Source of the DNA: JBHOQX01 sp042408595
GTDB taxonomy: Bacteria; Chloroflexota; Chloroflexia; Chloroflexales; Roseiflexaceae
Direction: 5' to 3'
Assembly (NCBI GenBank): GCA_042408595.1
Contig: JBHOQX010000041.1
Location: 1 to 64,000 of the forward strand
Length of the DNA: 64,000 nucleotides
Part shown: in pieces, positions 44,620 to 54,224 of the stretch
Layout: each line of letters starts with the position of its first letter
Position numbering within the stretch: position 1 is the stretch's first letter
Notes under the pieces: model-generated
What the model was told of the DNA's origin: nothing
Seen by the model: the letters and a program-made list of their open reading frames with translations, nothing else
Database searches by the model: none
Program-made: the position numbers and the translations under genes

Positions 44620-45906
44620 ATGCCCGACAATGCATGCAACCGGCGCAGATTTCTTAAACTGGCGGCCGCGGCCGGGTTCGGCACGGTGCTGGCGGCCTGC
44701 GGAGCCGCCTCGACCGGCACACCCAGCGGCGCAGCCACCACCGCTCCGGCGGCGACCGCCGCGCCCGCCGCCACGGCGGCCCCAGCCGCTACGGCTGCGC
44801 CCGTCGCCACCGCCCCACCCGCGGCGCAGCTTCCGGCCCCACCGGCCCCTGGCCCGATCGACATCAAGGCGGCGGGCGGCATGGATGCACTCGTCGCTGC
44901 AGCCAAGAAAGAGGGCGAGCTGACAACCATCGCCCTGCCGCGCGACTGGCTGAACTACGGCGCGGTGATCGACAGCTTCAAGGAGAAGTACGGCCTGAAG
45001 GTCAACGAGCTCGACCCGAACGCCGGCTCCGGCGACGAGATCAACGCGATCAAAGCCAACGCCGGCAACACCGGCCCGCAGGCCCCGGACGTGATCGACG
45101 TCGGCTTCGCCTTCGGGCCGTCGTCCAAAGCCGAAGGGCTGCTCCAGCCCTACAAGGTCGCTACCTGGGACAGCATTCCGGCGAACGCCAAGGACCCGGA
45201 CGGCTACTGGTACGGCGATTACTACGGCGTACTGGCCTTCGCGGTCAACAAGGATGTCGTCAAGGTCATTCCGGCGGACTGGAAGGATCTGCTCAACGCC
45301 GAGTACAAGGGCCAGGTCGCGCTCTCCGGCGACCCGCGCACCTCAAACCAGGCGATCCTCTCGGTCTATGCTGCGGCGCTGGCGAACGGCGGCTCGCTCG
45401 ACGACGCCAAGCCAGGGCTGGATTTCTTCGCGAAGCTGAACCAGGCCGGCAACCTGGTGCCACTGATCGCCACCGAGGCGACCTTCGCCAGCGGCGAGAC
45501 GCCGATTCAGATCGCGTGGGACTATCTGGCCCTCGCCGCGCGCGACAAGCTGGCCGGCAATCCACCCGCCGAGGTGCTGGTGCCGCCGTCCGGCGTGATG
45601 GCCGGCGTCTACGTGCAGGCGATCAGCGCCTACGCGCCGCACCCAAACGCCGCTCGGCTGTGGATGGAGCATCTCTACTCGGACGAGGTGCAGTTGATCT
45701 GGCTGAAGGCGTACGGCACGCCGATCCGCTTCCAGGATCTCGTGAAGAACAACAAGGTGCCGGCGGACGTACTGGCGAAGCGCCCATCGGCGGAGATCTA
45801 CGCCAAGGCCGCTTTTCCGACGCTCGACCAGCTCACGGCGGCCAAGAAGGTGATCACCGAGGGCTGGGACGCCACGGTGAAGGCGGATATCAAGAAGAAG
45901 GGGTAG
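44620..45906 (+). CDS. ABC transporter substrate-binding lipoprotein (Tat-type signal)
   Basis: The 428-residue protein has a twin-arginine-like signal (NRRRFLKLAAAAGFG) followed by the lipobox LAAC. A low-complexity Ala/Thr/Pro linker of AATAAP-like repeats comes next, then an extracellular solute-binding domain of the spermidine/putrescine or ferric-iron type (LTTIALPRDWLNYGAVIDSF, APDVIDVGFAF, YYGVLAFAVNKDVV). It is first in a four-gene importer with two permeases and an ATPase. The ligand is uncertain. The start at 44620 has AAGGGAG 7 nt upstream; ATG 44614 is also in frame. Confidence 0.88.
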   Translation: MPDNACNRRRFLKLAAAAGFGTVLAACGAASTGTPSGAATTAPAATAAPAATAAPAATAAPVATAPPAAQLPAPPAPGPIDIKAAGGMDALVAAAKKEGELTTIALPRDWLNYGAVIDSFKEKYGLKVNELDPNAGSGDEINAIKANAGNTGPQAPDVIDVGFAFGPSSKAEGLLQPYKVATWDSIPANAKDPDGYWYGDYYGVLAFAVNKDVVKVIPADWKDLLNAEYKGQVALSGDPRTSNQAILSVYAAALANGGSLDDAKPGLDFFAKLNQAGNLVPLIATEATFASGETPIQIAWDYLALAARDKLAGNPPAEVLVPPSGVMAGVYVQAISAYAPHPNAARLWMEHLYSDEVQLIWLKAYGTPIRFQDLVKNNKVPADVLAKRPSAEIYAKAAFPTLDQLTAAKKVITEGWDATVKADIKKKG

Positions 45907-45944
45907 CCTTGCCCGGGCGTGCGTCGCGTATCGTTCGCTGAGCG

Positions 45945-46880
45945 ATGGAGACGCACGCCGCACAGCGCACGACGCCTATGTCGCACATCGCGAAAGCCGA
46001 GGAAGGGCCGCTCGCCCCGGCCCGCGCGCCACGGCGGGCCTCCGCCCTGGCGTGGCTGGGCGTCGTGCCGTTCTTCCTGTTCAGCCTCCTGTTCATGATC
46101 CTGCCGGCGTGCGCACTGCTCGCCGGCAGCTTCCGCAACCAGGCCGGTCAGCTCACCCTGGAGAACATCGCCGCGCTCGTGCAGCGGCCGGACATCCGCG
46201 ACGCCTACTGGCTCAGCATCAGCATCAGCGCGGTGACGGCGCTCGGCGGGGCGCTGTTCGGCCTGCTGCTGGCCTACGCCGTGACGCAGGGCGGGCTGCC
46301 GGGCTGGGCGCGGCCGATGCTCCTGACCTTCTCGGGTGTCGCGGCGAACTTCGCCGGGGTGCCGCTGGCCTTCGCCTTCGTCGCCACGCTCGGGCGCACC
46401 GGCCTGGTGACCGTGGCGCTGAACGCGCTCGGCTTCAACCTCTACCAGCACGGCTTCAATCTCTACACCTTCACCGGCCTGAGCCTGACCTATATGTACT
46501 TCCAGCTCCCGCTGATGGTCCTGGTGATCACGCCGGCGCTGGACGGGCTCAAGCGCGAGTGGCGCGAGGCGTCCGATATCCTCGGCGGGTCGGCCTGGCA
46601 GTACTGGCGCTACGTCGGCCTGCCGCTCCTGCTGCCATCGTTCCTTGGCGCGACGATCCTGCTCTTCGGCAACGCTTTCGGCGCGTACGCCACGGCCTAT
46701 GCGCTCACCGGCGGCTCGCTCAACCTGGTGACGATCCTGATCGGCGCGCAGATCCGCGGTGATGTGCTGAACAACCCCAACCTGGGCTATGCTCTGGCGC
46801 TCGGCATGATCGTCGTTATGGCGGTATCGATCTTTGGCTATGCGCTGCTCCAGCGGCGGGCGGAGCGCTGGCTGCGATAG
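45945..46880 (+). CDS. ABC transporter permease, first subunit
   Basis: The 311-residue protein has about six membrane helices and a cytoplasmic EAA-type loop (REASDILGGSAWQYWRYVGLP) contacting the ATPase. It resembles the PotB/AfuB permease group, such as those for polyamines, iron or 2-aminoethylphosphonate. It starts 38 bp after the binding-protein stop. An ATG at 45978 is an in-frame alternative start, and neither has a strong ribosome site. Confidence 0.87.
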   Translation: METHAAQRTTPMSHIAKAEEGPLAPARAPRRASALAWLGVVPFFLFSLLFMILPACALLAGSFRNQAGQLTLENIAALVQRPDIRDAYWLSISISAVTALGGALFGLLLAYAVTQGGLPGWARPMLLTFSGVAANFAGVPLAFAFVATLGRTGLVTVALNALGFNLYQHGFNLYTFTGLSLTYMYFQLPLMVLVITPALDGLKREWREASDILGGSAWQYWRYVGLPLLLPSFLGATILLFGNAFGAYATAYALTGGSLNLVTILIGAQIRGDVLNNPNLGYALALGMIVVMAVSIFGYALLQRRAERWLR

Positions 46881-46901
46881 GCGGGAGCCGGCGAGCCAGA
46901 C

Positions 46902-47016
46902 GGTCAGATGGTCAGATGGTCAGGCGATCTGCAATCACACCACGGGCTAGGGGCTGGAGGCGGGAAGGCTGTGACCGTTCCTCGTCTCCCCGTGTCAGCG
47001 TGTCAGCGTGTCAGCG
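46902..47016. repeat. Period-8 filler between permease genes
   Basis: GGTCAGAT is repeated at 46902-46926 and GTGTCAGC three times at 46991-47016. The intervening bases are also low complexity. It fills most of the gap inside the ABC operon. Confidence 0.65.
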
Positions 47017-47030
47017 CAAGGCGTGACCCA

Positions 47031-47849
47031 ATGCGACGAACGTCATTTTGGCCATGGTTCTGGTTCGGCCTCGGCGTGGTGTATTTCATGCTGCCGCTGA
47101 TCGCCACGCTGAACTTCTCGTTACGCGCCCGGCGCGGCGAGATCGGCCTGACGGCCTATCGCAACGTCTTCGCCGACCCGCAGTTCTACCAGACCTTCGG
47201 CTTCTCGGCGCAGATGGCACTCTGGACGATCCTGCTCAGCATCCTGCTGCTGCTGCCGACGGCCTACTGGATTCACCTGAAGCTGCCCTGGCTGCGACCG
47301 GCGGTCGAGCTTGTCACATTGCTGCCGTTCGTCATCCCCGGCATCGTGCTGGTCTTCGGGCTGATCCGCAGCTACGCCCGTCCGCCCCTCGCGCTGACCA
47401 ACTCGACCGCCGGCACGCTGGCGCTGCTGGTAGCCGGCTACGTTGTCCTGTCCTTCCCATACATGTATCGCGCGATCGACGCCGGCCTGCGCGCAATCGA
47501 CGTGCGGACGCTCACCGAGGCGGCGCAGAGCCTCGGCGCAGGCTGGGGGACGATCCTGTTCCGAGTGATCCTGCCGAACGTGCGAGTAGCGCTACTGGCC
47601 GGCGCGTTTCTGACCTTCGCGATCGTGATCGGCGAGCTGACGCTGGCGCAGTACCTCCTCGGCGGAACGCAGGCGTTCGGGCCATACCTGGCGCTGGTCG
47701 GGCGCAACAAGGCCTACGAGCCGGCGGCGCTGGCGATCATCAGCTTCGCGCTGATCTGGGCGGCGATCGGCGTGATCCAGCTCCTCGGCCAGGGGCGCGC
47801 GGCGCTCGGCCCGGGCGCCGCGCGCCCATCCGACACGAACGCCGCATGA
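47031..47849 (+). CDS. ABC transporter permease, second subunit
   Basis: The 272-residue protein has six membrane helices and an EAA loop (TEAAQSLGAGWGTILFRVILP). It pairs with the upstream permease to form the heterodimeric channel. The upstream gap is filled by period-8 repeats, so the ribosome site is weak. A REP-like palindrome and the ATPase gene follow. Confidence 0.87.
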   Translation: MRRTSFWPWFWFGLGVVYFMLPLIATLNFSLRARRGEIGLTAYRNVFADPQFYQTFGFSAQMALWTILLSILLLLPTAYWIHLKLPWLRPAVELVTLLPFVIPGIVLVFGLIRSYARPPLALTNSTAGTLALLVAGYVVLSFPYMYRAIDAGLRAIDVRTLTEAAQSLGAGWGTILFRVILPNVRVALLAGAFLTFAIVIGELTLAQYLLGGTQAFGPYLALVGRNKAYEPAALAIISFALIWAAIGVIQLLGQGRAALGPGAARPSDTNAA

Positions 47850-47943
47850 TCGTCGCCGATCTCGCGACTGATACCCGGACACAGCGCACAGAAGTCATAT
47901 ACCCTGTTTCGGGTGCCCGCATCGAGCCAATGTGTGTGATAGG

Positions 47944-47990
47944 TCATGCCGCCAGGCGGTACGCGAACGCCGCCTGAATGCGGCGCGACG
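47944..47990. repeat. REP-like palindrome, copy 3
   Basis: CAGGCGG and CCGCCTG form a perfect inner stem and the unit ends GCGGCGCGACG, matching the copies at 18661 and 35134 with substitutions. It lies between the second permease and the ATPase gene of one operon. Confidence 0.55.
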
Positions 47991-48041
47991 TTCAGCGTGA
48001 GACATCAGATACGACCACCTTCGTTTCGTGAGCGAATCTGC

Positions 48042-49112
48042 ATGGCCTTCCTCGAACTAACCGACATCCGCAAGACCTTCGGCGCGACGGTCGCCGTGGA
48101 GAGCTTCGACCTGCAGGTCGAACGCGGCGAATTCGTCTCGTTTCTCGGGCCGAGCGGCTGCGGCAAGACGACCACACTCCGCATGATCGCCGGGTTCGAG
48201 CAGCCGACCGGCGGCCGGATCACGCTCGACGGCGCGGACATCACGCGACGCCCGCCGAACCGGCGCAACGTTGGCATGGTCTTCCAGTCCTACGCGCTCT
48301 TCCCGAACATGACGGCGGCGCAGAACATCGCCTTTGGCCTGAAGCTGCGGAAAATTCCCCGGGCGGAGATCGACCGACGCGTGCGCGAGCTGCTGGCGCT
48401 GATCGGCCTGCCGGGACTGGAGCGGCGCTACCCGTACCAACTCTCCGGCGGCCAGCAGCAGCGCGTCGCGCTGGCCCGCGCTCTGGCCATCGAGCCGGCG
48501 GTGCTGCTGCTGGACGAGCCGCTCTCGGCGCTGGACGCCCAAATCCGCGTCGCGCTGCGCACCGAGATCCGCGCCATTCAGCGCAAGCTCGGCATCACGA
48601 CGATTTATGTCACGCACGACCAGGAGGAGGCGATGGCTCTTTCCGACCGGATCGTGGTGATGAACCAGGGCCGGATCGAGCAGATCGGCACGCCATTCCA
48701 GATTTACAACTTCCCCGCCACGCCGTTCGTCGCCTCGTTCGTCGGCACGCTGAACCTGCTCAGCGCCAGCGTGGCGGACCCGGCCGCCGGCGCCCTCACA
48801 GTGGCCGGGCAGACGGTGACGACCAGCCGGCCGCTGGCCGGGCGGCACACTGGCGAGCGGGTGATGCTGGCGCTGCGCCCAGAGGTGATCGCGTTGGATG
48901 GCGCCTCCGACGCGGCGAACCGGCTGCACGGCACCATCGAAGATGTCGAGTTTCTCGGCTCGATCGTTCGCGTGCGGGTGCGCGTCGGCGGGGAGGTGCT
49001 GTCGTTCGACCAGTTCAACAGCCCGCGTCTGGCCGTGCCGCCGCACGGCGCAGAGGTGACGCTGGCCTTCCCCGCCGAGGCGGCCCTGGTGATGGACGCG
49101 CCGGCGGGGTAG
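48042..49112 (+). CDS. ABC transporter ATP-binding protein (PotA/FbpC-like)
   Basis: The 356-residue ATPase has Walker A GPSGCGKTT, Q-loop in VFQSYALFPNM, signature LSGGQQQR, Walker B VLLLDEPLSALD and H-loop in VTHDQEEA. A C-terminal TOBE domain follows (ERVMLALRPEVIALDG), as in PotA, FbpC and related importers. It completes the binding-protein/permease/permease/ATPase unit. The ATG at 48042 is preceded by filler and a REP-like element rather than an obvious ribosome site. Confidence 0.94.
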   Translation: MAFLELTDIRKTFGATVAVESFDLQVERGEFVSFLGPSGCGKTTTLRMIAGFEQPTGGRITLDGADITRRPPNRRNVGMVFQSYALFPNMTAAQNIAFGLKLRKIPRAEIDRRVRELLALIGLPGLERRYPYQLSGGQQQRVALARALAIEPAVLLLDEPLSALDAQIRVALRTEIRAIQRKLGITTIYVTHDQEEAMALSDRIVVMNQGRIEQIGTPFQIYNFPATPFVASFVGTLNLLSASVADPAAGALTVAGQTVTTSRPLAGRHTGERVMLALRPEVIALDGASDAANRLHGTIEDVEFLGSIVRVRVRVGGEVLSFDQFNSPRLAVPPHGAEVTLAFPAEAALVMDAPAG

Positions 49113-49230
49113 AGCGCCGACTGCGCGTGGTGGAAGAGCATCGGCCGGATTCGGCTGGCTGCACGTGCCACCCCACCGTGCCCCCGAGACCGAGGACTTG
49201 CGGCCAGGAGATCGTCAGCCTACGATTTGG

Positions 49231-49605
49231 TTATTGGTCATTGAGGACGCTCAGCATCAGGCACATGCAACCTCGACCGACACGACTCCCATCGATGACG
49301 AACACCAGCGGCAAGCGCGCCAGCATCGTGACGAGCGCTTGTACGACTGGCATCGTCCAGCGCTCCAGGGTCATCTCGTCGTGCTTGAGCAAGCGGCACA
49401 AGCGCATCACGACGCGCTCGCCACAGGCGCGACCACCGAGCGCGTGCGCAACAATGTTGGGCAATTGAGCGTGCTGAGCGCCGACAATGCCGCAAATCAA
49501 CAACGTCAAGGCGTGCAGCTGGCGGCGCTGGTGGCCAGAAGCACGCGGGGCGAGTTGCAGCAAACAGCGAGCTATGGCACGATACTGCCGGTACGTGTCG
49601 CGCAT
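49231..49605 (-). mobile_element. Transposase fragment (IS4-like DDE family)
   Basis: From the ATG at 49605 the 124-residue product reads DTYRQYRAIARCLLQLAP, LHALTLLICGIVGAQHAQLP, then LVFVIDGSRVGRGCMCLML with the first catalytic Asp. It then stops at SVLNDQ, losing the other acidic residues. It is a truncated, inactive N-terminal fragment. Flanking inverted repeats are not seen. It lies in a lower-GC patch. Confidence 0.7.
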
Positions 49606-49712
49606 GAGTGGCTTTCCTTCGGGTGGTTGGTAGCGAACCTCGAAGGCGATCCTATCACGCCCGGTATGTGCTCCTTTCACCCCTGTTTTCCGAACATCCT
49701 TTCTGTACGGTA

Positions 49713-50372
49713 GTGAATACCTCGAAAAGATTCGTCTTTACCTGGTCACTTATTCCGATTGGTCTGCTATTGTCAGGGCAGTGGGGACTCTTCGTGTGGC
49801 TCTTCCCATCCCTCGCCGCGATGGATCCAGGATTACGCTACGGGGTTGTGACCTTACTCCATTTCATCTTGATAGCGATAGCACTCTGGCTGGAGCGGGG
49901 TCACTGGGATGATTTCTTCCTCACCCACCGAAATCTGAATCTGGCTCTGCGCAATAGCTTATGGATAGGCGTGGCTTTCGTGCCCATTGGCTGGCTCTAT
50001 GCCCAATGGCGTCTCGGCGGCGTCTATTGGCTCCCCTGGCATGATTGGCTTTTCACGTTTCTCGCCGCGCTGATACCGGCAGGGTTACAGGAAGAGCTAG
50101 CGTATCGCGGCTTTCTCCTTGGTCTGACACAGCGCTGGAGGTTCTCGCCGGCGTGGGCCATATTGCTTGTGGGGCTGCTATTTGGGCCACTGCATCACAA
50201 CCGTTACCTCTGGCGTGGCGATTTTCTTACACTGGCCATAGTGACGACCTTCGGCTTTGTCGCAGCTTGGCTAACGTTGAAAAGGCGAAATGTGGCGGGG
50301 GCGATTATTGGACATACGGCGATGAATTTCCTGATCTTTCTTTTCATCGGCGGAAAGGTGACAACACTGTGA
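49713..50372 (+). CDS. CPBP family intramembrane metalloprotease
   Basis: The 219-residue protein has several membrane helices and the CAAX/bacteriocin-processing protease motifs EELAYRGFLLG (EExxxR), a PLHHNRYL His segment and GHTAMNF (HxxxN). Members cut lipidated or small membrane proteins, some giving bacteriocin self-immunity. The GTG start at 49713 fits the hydrophobic N-terminus (FTWSLIPIGLLL). GC is lower than neighbours and a transposase remnant is adjacent, so it may be acquired. Confidence 0.85.
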   Translation: MNTSKRFVFTWSLIPIGLLLSGQWGLFVWLFPSLAAMDPGLRYGVVTLLHFILIAIALWLERGHWDDFFLTHRNLNLALRNSLWIGVAFVPIGWLYAQWRLGGVYWLPWHDWLFTFLAALIPAGLQEELAYRGFLLGLTQRWRFSPAWAILLVGLLFGPLHHNRYLWRGDFLTLAIVTTFGFVAAWLTLKRRNVAGAIIGHTAMNFLIFLFIGGKVTTL

Positions 50373-50620
50373 TTGAGATAACCGCTAGATCGCTCGCCGA
50401 ACATCCGCTGCAGTCGAACCGCCTCCGCTGGCGCTGCGGCGGACGGCTGCGCTGGTATGTGCAGTGGCAACACCGCTTCGAAGGCATGAGGACGGGCCCA
50501 GCGCTCCACCGCCCGAACGTTCACCATGCGGCATCTAGCCACGACCGCGTTGTAGAGCATCGTCAGACCTGCCGCGTCTGGACATGCGCAACCGGATACG
50601 CGCCACAAGACGTGGCAGGT
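50373..50620. other. Gap with no recognised gene
   Basis: On the minus strand an open frame (from about 50608) reads ERWARPHAFEAVLPLHIP and similar but matches nothing I know; it may be another transposon remnant. I make no call. Confidence 0.3.
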
Positions 50621-51739
50621 CTACAAAGCAAGATACTCTGCCACCAGCGGCGCGAGCCGCCGCGAGGCGCGGTTCGCCTCGTAGAGATGGCCGCGCAGCG
50701 AGTGGGTGTAGCCGATGAAGTAGAGCCCGGGAAAGGCGGTGCGCGCGCCCGACGGAAACGCCGGCTCGCCCCGCGCGTCGAGCGCGCCGGGGACGTGGAG
50801 CAGCCCCGGCAGCCCGCTGCGGTAGCCGGTCGCGGCGATGATCACGTCGAACGCTCCCTCGCTGCCGTCGGCGAAGACGGCGCCCTCCGGCGTCAGCCGC
50901 GTCACCGCTGGGCGCAGCGCCAGCGCGCCGCGTTTCAGCGCGGCAACAAACCCCATGTCGATCACCGGAACCGACGATGTCGCATACGGCAACCAGGCCG
51001 GCGCGGGCATCCCGTAGCGCGTCAGGTCGCCCAGCACGGCACGGGCGGTCAGCCGTCCCAAACGGTCGGCCAGCCCGGTGGGAAGCCTGCTCAGGAGCAT
51101 GCCAGTCCGCTGCACCGGCACCCCGAATGGATCGCGCGGCACGACCGGCGGCGGCGTGCGGATGGCGACGGCGACCGCCGCGCCGTGCTCTGCCAAGTCG
51201 GCGGCGATCTCCGCGCCGCTGTTGCCCAGCCCGACGACCAGCGCCCGTTTGCCAGCGTATTCCTCAGGGTTGCGGTATTCATGTGAATGCAATAGAGCGC
51301 CATGGTACAGTTCGCGGCCCGGCCAGGCCGGAAGCACCGGCTCATGGTACTGCCCGGTTGCGATGACCACGGCCCGGGCGCGCCAGGGTCCACAGTCGCT
51401 CTCCACCAGCCAGCGCCCGCCCTCGCAGGGGCGGATGGCCCGCGCCGCGCACCCGGCGATGATTTTCAGGTCGAAGTGGCGGGCGTAGTCGCACAAATAA
51501 GCGGCATAGCGGTCGCGGGGCATGTAGCGCGGCTCGTTGGCGGGGATGGGGTAATGCGCCAGGCCGGAGAGCTCACGGACGGTATGGAGGCGCAGCCGGT
51601 CGTAGCGGCGCTCCCACGTCCCGCCGATGCGACTGTCGCGGTCGAGCAGCACAGGGTCGAGCCCGGCCTTCCGCATCGCACCAGCGGCGGAAAGCCCTGC
51701 TGCCCCGGCGCCGACTATCATAATCGCGACATCGGGCAT
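50621..51739 (-). CDS. Flavin-containing monooxygenase-like oxidoreductase
   Basis: The 372-residue protein has an N-terminal FAD-binding motif (IMIVGAGAAGLSAAGAM), an FMO/BVMO-like RIGGTWERRYDRLRLHT segment, a second nucleotide fold VVGLGNSGAEIA for NADPH and ATGYRSGLPGLL near the end. Such enzymes add oxygen to S, N or ketone groups; the substrate is unknown. It is on the same strand as the HAD phosphatase, 112 bp downstream of it. The ATG at 51739 is followed directly by the flavin fold. Confidence 0.88.
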   Translation of the reverse strand: MPDVAIMIVGAGAAGLSAAGAMRKAGLDPVLLDRDSRIGGTWERRYDRLRLHTVRELSGLAHYPIPANEPRYMPRDRYAAYLCDYARHFDLKIIAGCAARAIRPCEGGRWLVESDCGPWRARAVVIATGQYHEPVLPAWPGRELYHGALLHSHEYRNPEEYAGKRALVVGLGNSGAEIAADLAEHGAAVAVAIRTPPPVVPRDPFGVPVQRTGMLLSRLPTGLADRLGRLTARAVLGDLTRYGMPAPAWLPYATSSVPVIDMGFVAALKRGALALRPAVTRLTPEGAVFADGSEGAFDVIIAATGYRSGLPGLLHVPGALDARGEPAFPSGARTAFPGLYFIGYTHSLRGHLYEANRASRRLAPLVAEYLAL

Positions 51740-51851
51740 GGCGCATCCGTTCAGGGAGGTTGGCCAGCGCGCAAGCGTGTCGACCACCGATTCAAGCGCC
51801 GTCGCAGCGATGCCAGGGCACATCGCACGCACCGCGACGCCGCGCAGCGCG

Positions 51852-52613
51852 CTACTCGACGGTGATCTCCGCCACCGATGGGACAACGTGTGTCGGGCGG
51901 TAGGTGTAGCGGGCGACGTCTTCGGCGCGGGTGACGCCGGTCAGCACCAGGATCGTCTCCAGGCCGCTCTCGATCCCGCCGATGATATCGGTGTCCATCC
52001 GGTCGCCGACCATCACCGACGACTCGGAGTGCGCGCCGAGCGTGCGCAGGGCGTTGCGGATCATCAGCGGGTTCGGCTTGCCGATGAAGTACGGCTGCAC
52101 CCCGGTCGCTGCAGCGATCAGGGCCGCCACCGCGCCGCAGGCCGGCACCAAGCCGCCCTCGCCAGGGCCAGAGACGTCGCGGTTGGTCGCGATGAAGCGC
52201 GCCCCGGCCGCCACAAAGCGCATCGCCTGCGTGATGCGCTCGAAGCTGTAGGCCGTCGTCTCCCCGAGCACAACGTACTCCGGCGACTGGTCGGTGATGA
52301 TGTACCCTGCGTCGTGCAGAGCGGTCGTCAGGCCGCTCTCGCCGATCACGTAGGCCGAGCCGCCGGGATGCTGCTTCTGCAGAAACTGGGCGGTCGCCAT
52401 CGCCGAGGTGAAGATCGCGTCGCTCGGCAGGTCCAGCCCGATGCGCTGGAGGCGAACACTCAGGTCGCGCGGCGTGTAGAGCGAATTGTTGGTCAGGACG
52501 AGAAAGCCGGCGCCCGCCGCGCGCAGCCGCCGCAGGAACTCGTTGGCACCGGGGATCGGCTGCGAGCCGAACACCAGCACGCCATCCATATCGATCAGGT
52601 AGCTCTTGGGCAT
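51852..52613 (-). CDS. HAD-IIA family phosphatase (NagD-like)
   Basis: The 253-residue protein has HAD motifs: SYLIDMDGVLV with nucleophile D8 and acid D10, VLTNNS, a central cap and the lysine-bearing FIGKPNPLMI, then VGDRMDTDIIGG. This is the NagD/PGP group, dephosphorylating small sugar or nucleotide phosphates. The substrate is not inferred. Filler covers 52634-52832 upstream. Confidence 0.9.
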   Translation of the reverse strand: MPKSYLIDMDGVLVFGSQPIPGANEFLRRLRAAGAGFLVLTNNSLYTPRDLSVRLQRIGLDLPSDAIFTSAMATAQFLQKQHPGGSAYVIGESGLTTALHDAGYIITDQSPEYVVLGETTAYSFERITQAMRFVAAGARFIATNRDVSGPGEGGLVPACGAVAALIAAATGVQPYFIGKPNPLMIRNALRTLGAHSESSVMVGDRMDTDIIGGIESGLETILVLTGVTRAEDVARYTYRPTHVVPSVAEITVE

Positions 52614-52633
52614 GGTTTTTGAAGCAGGGCGAA

Positions 52634-52832
52634 GGATGCAGGACGGTGGACAAAGGACGAAAGCGGGCCTGGGCCAGGATCAAAGTCGTACCACATCGGT
52701 ATGACCGCCGTTGCTCCTGCGTCCTTCGTCGTTCGTCGGTGGACGGTGGACATAGACGACGGATAGCAGTCACCCTGTCACCTGGTCATCGTGTCATCGT
52801 ATCACCCTGTCACGGCCTCACCGCGTCACCGT
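52634..52832. repeat. Filler with period-8 words upstream of the HAD gene
   Basis: The stretch GTCATCGT, GTCATCGT, ATCACCCT, GTCACGGC, CTCACCGC, GTCACCGT (52776-52832) is a degenerate 8-nt tandem repeat; GGACGG/GGTGGAC words precede it. Its last bases lie inside the 3' end of the glgC-like gene. Confidence 0.65.
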
Positions 52833-54065
52833 CCGCCCGCTCGGCACGATCCCCTTGCTGCCGAAGCTCTTGCCGCTGGCGCGCGGGGCGACGACCACGT
52901 TGCGCCCGAGGCGCGCCCCGGGCGGCACCTCGACCCGCCGCCCCAGCAGCGTCAGGCCGGTGTTAAGAAGCTCTGGGTTCGACGGATTCGGCGTGTTGTC
53001 GTCGCCATCTCCGACCACCGCCTTCTCCCCGATCACGCACTGCTTGTCGACGATCGCCCGGTCCACCACCGCCCCCGGCTCGACCACCGTGTCGGTCAAC
53101 AGGATCGAGTCGCGCACCACGGCCCCCTCAGCAACCACCACCCCCGGCGCGATCACCGAGCGTGTGACCTCGCCGTAGATCCGCGCGCCGTCGCACAGCA
53201 GGTTGCCCTCGGCCCGCGCCCCCGTGCCGATCAGCACCGCCGGCCGCATCTCGCTCTGGGTATGGATGACCCAGTCCGGCTCGTACAGATCGAGGGCCGG
53301 CGTCTCCACCAGCAAGGCCATGTTCGCCTCATAATACGCCTGCACCGTGCCGACATTCGCCCAATAGCCCTGGAAATGGAACGACGCCACCTCCGTCTGC
53401 CGCACCAGCCGCGGCATGATCTCGCGCCCGATATTGGCTTCCGTGCCGCCGGCCAGCACCTCGAGCAGAAAGCTCTTGCGGAAGGCGTAGACACCCATCG
53501 AAGCCAGGCTGAAGCGGGCGCGGCGCGGCTTCTCCTCGAAGCTGGTCACCGTGCCATCGGCATCCAGCCCGACAATGCCGTAGCGATTGGCGTCGTGCGG
53601 GCTGACCGAATGGACCGCCAGGGTCACATCCACGCCGCGCTGCTCATGGAGCCGCAGCATCGGCCGGTAGTCCATCTTGTAGATATGGTCGCCGGAGAGC
53701 ACCAGCACGGTATCCTCCGGCTGGTCGGACATCCAGTCGAGGTTGGCTCGCAGCGCGTCGGCGCTGCCGCGCTGCCACTCCGCGCCAGACTGGCTGACAT
53801 ACGGCTGGAGTAAGTGGACACCGCCGATCGACCGGTCGAGGTCCCACGGCTTGCCGATGCCGATATGCTGCTGAAGCGAGCGCGGCTGGTATTGTGTGAG
53901 CACGCCGACGTTGTAGATGCCGGAATTGACGCAGTTCGAAAGGGTAAAGTCGATGATGCGGTACTTGCCGGCGAACGGCACGGCAGCCTCGGAGCGCTCG
54001 GCGGTGAGGACGCTCAGCTCCGGCCCGGCGCCCCCGGCCAGGATCATGGCGAGTGTGCGCGGCAT
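52818..54065 (-). CDS. GlgC paralogue with altered active-site signature (GlgD-like)
   Basis: This 415-residue protein aligns end to end with its neighbour GlgC, with an N-terminal nucleotidyl-transferase domain and a C-terminal beta-helix. The canonical GGEGTRL is replaced by GGAGPELSVL, removing the Arg of GxGTRL, and the usual RAKPAVPF lysine is absent (ERSEAAVPF). Substrate motifs such as SGDHIYKMDY, SFEEKP and GYWANVGT remain. It is probably catalytically poor or dead and may be the regulatory partner in a heterotetramer, like Bacillus GlgD. It is 160 bp downstream of glgC and on the same strand. Confidence 0.85.
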   Translation of the reverse strand: MPRTLAMILAGGAGPELSVLTAERSEAAVPFAGKYRIIDFTLSNCVNSGIYNVGVLTQYQPRSLQQHIGIGKPWDLDRSIGGVHLLQPYVSQSGAEWQRGSADALRANLDWMSDQPEDTVLVLSGDHIYKMDYRPMLRLHEQRGVDVTLAVHSVSPHDANRYGIVGLDADGTVTSFEEKPRRARFSLASMGVYAFRKSFLLEVLAGGTEANIGREIMPRLVRQTEVASFHFQGYWANVGTVQAYYEANMALLVETPALDLYEPDWVIHTQSEMRPAVLIGTGARAEGNLLCDGARIYGEVTRSVIAPGVVVAEGAVVRDSILLTDTVVEPGAVVDRAIVDKQCVIGEKAVVGDGDDNTPNPSNPELLNTGLTLLGRRVEVPPGARLGRNVVVAPRASGKSFGSKGIVPSGRTVTR

Positions 54066-54077
54066 AACTCACCCACT

Positions 54078-54224
54078 TTCGATGCAACGTTCAGAGTGCA
54101 ACGTGCAGAGTTGCGTTCTGTTGGCATCCGCGCCCCGCATCTCCGCCTTCCATGAGGACAACGTTCAGGGTGCGCCTTCCCCTAACCTTTGCACTCCAAA
54201 CGCCGCGCTCCGAACGCTGCGCTC
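54078..54224. repeat. Filler between the two glgC paralogues
   Basis: Words such as AACGTTCAGAGTGCAACGTG and AACGTTCAGGGTGCG and similar fill most of the gap, with no gene. It looks like the inserts in the DUF255 gene. Confidence 0.5.

Noticed and set aside
44734..44840. Ala/Thr/Pro-coding repeats in the binding protein as a functional array
   Set aside because: This is the ordinary flexible linker that follows a lipobox in many solute-binding lipoproteins.
46902..47016. GTGTCAGC and GGTCAGAT repeats as a CRISPR array
   Set aside because: The repeats are contiguous 8-nt words with no unique spacers and no cas genes nearby.
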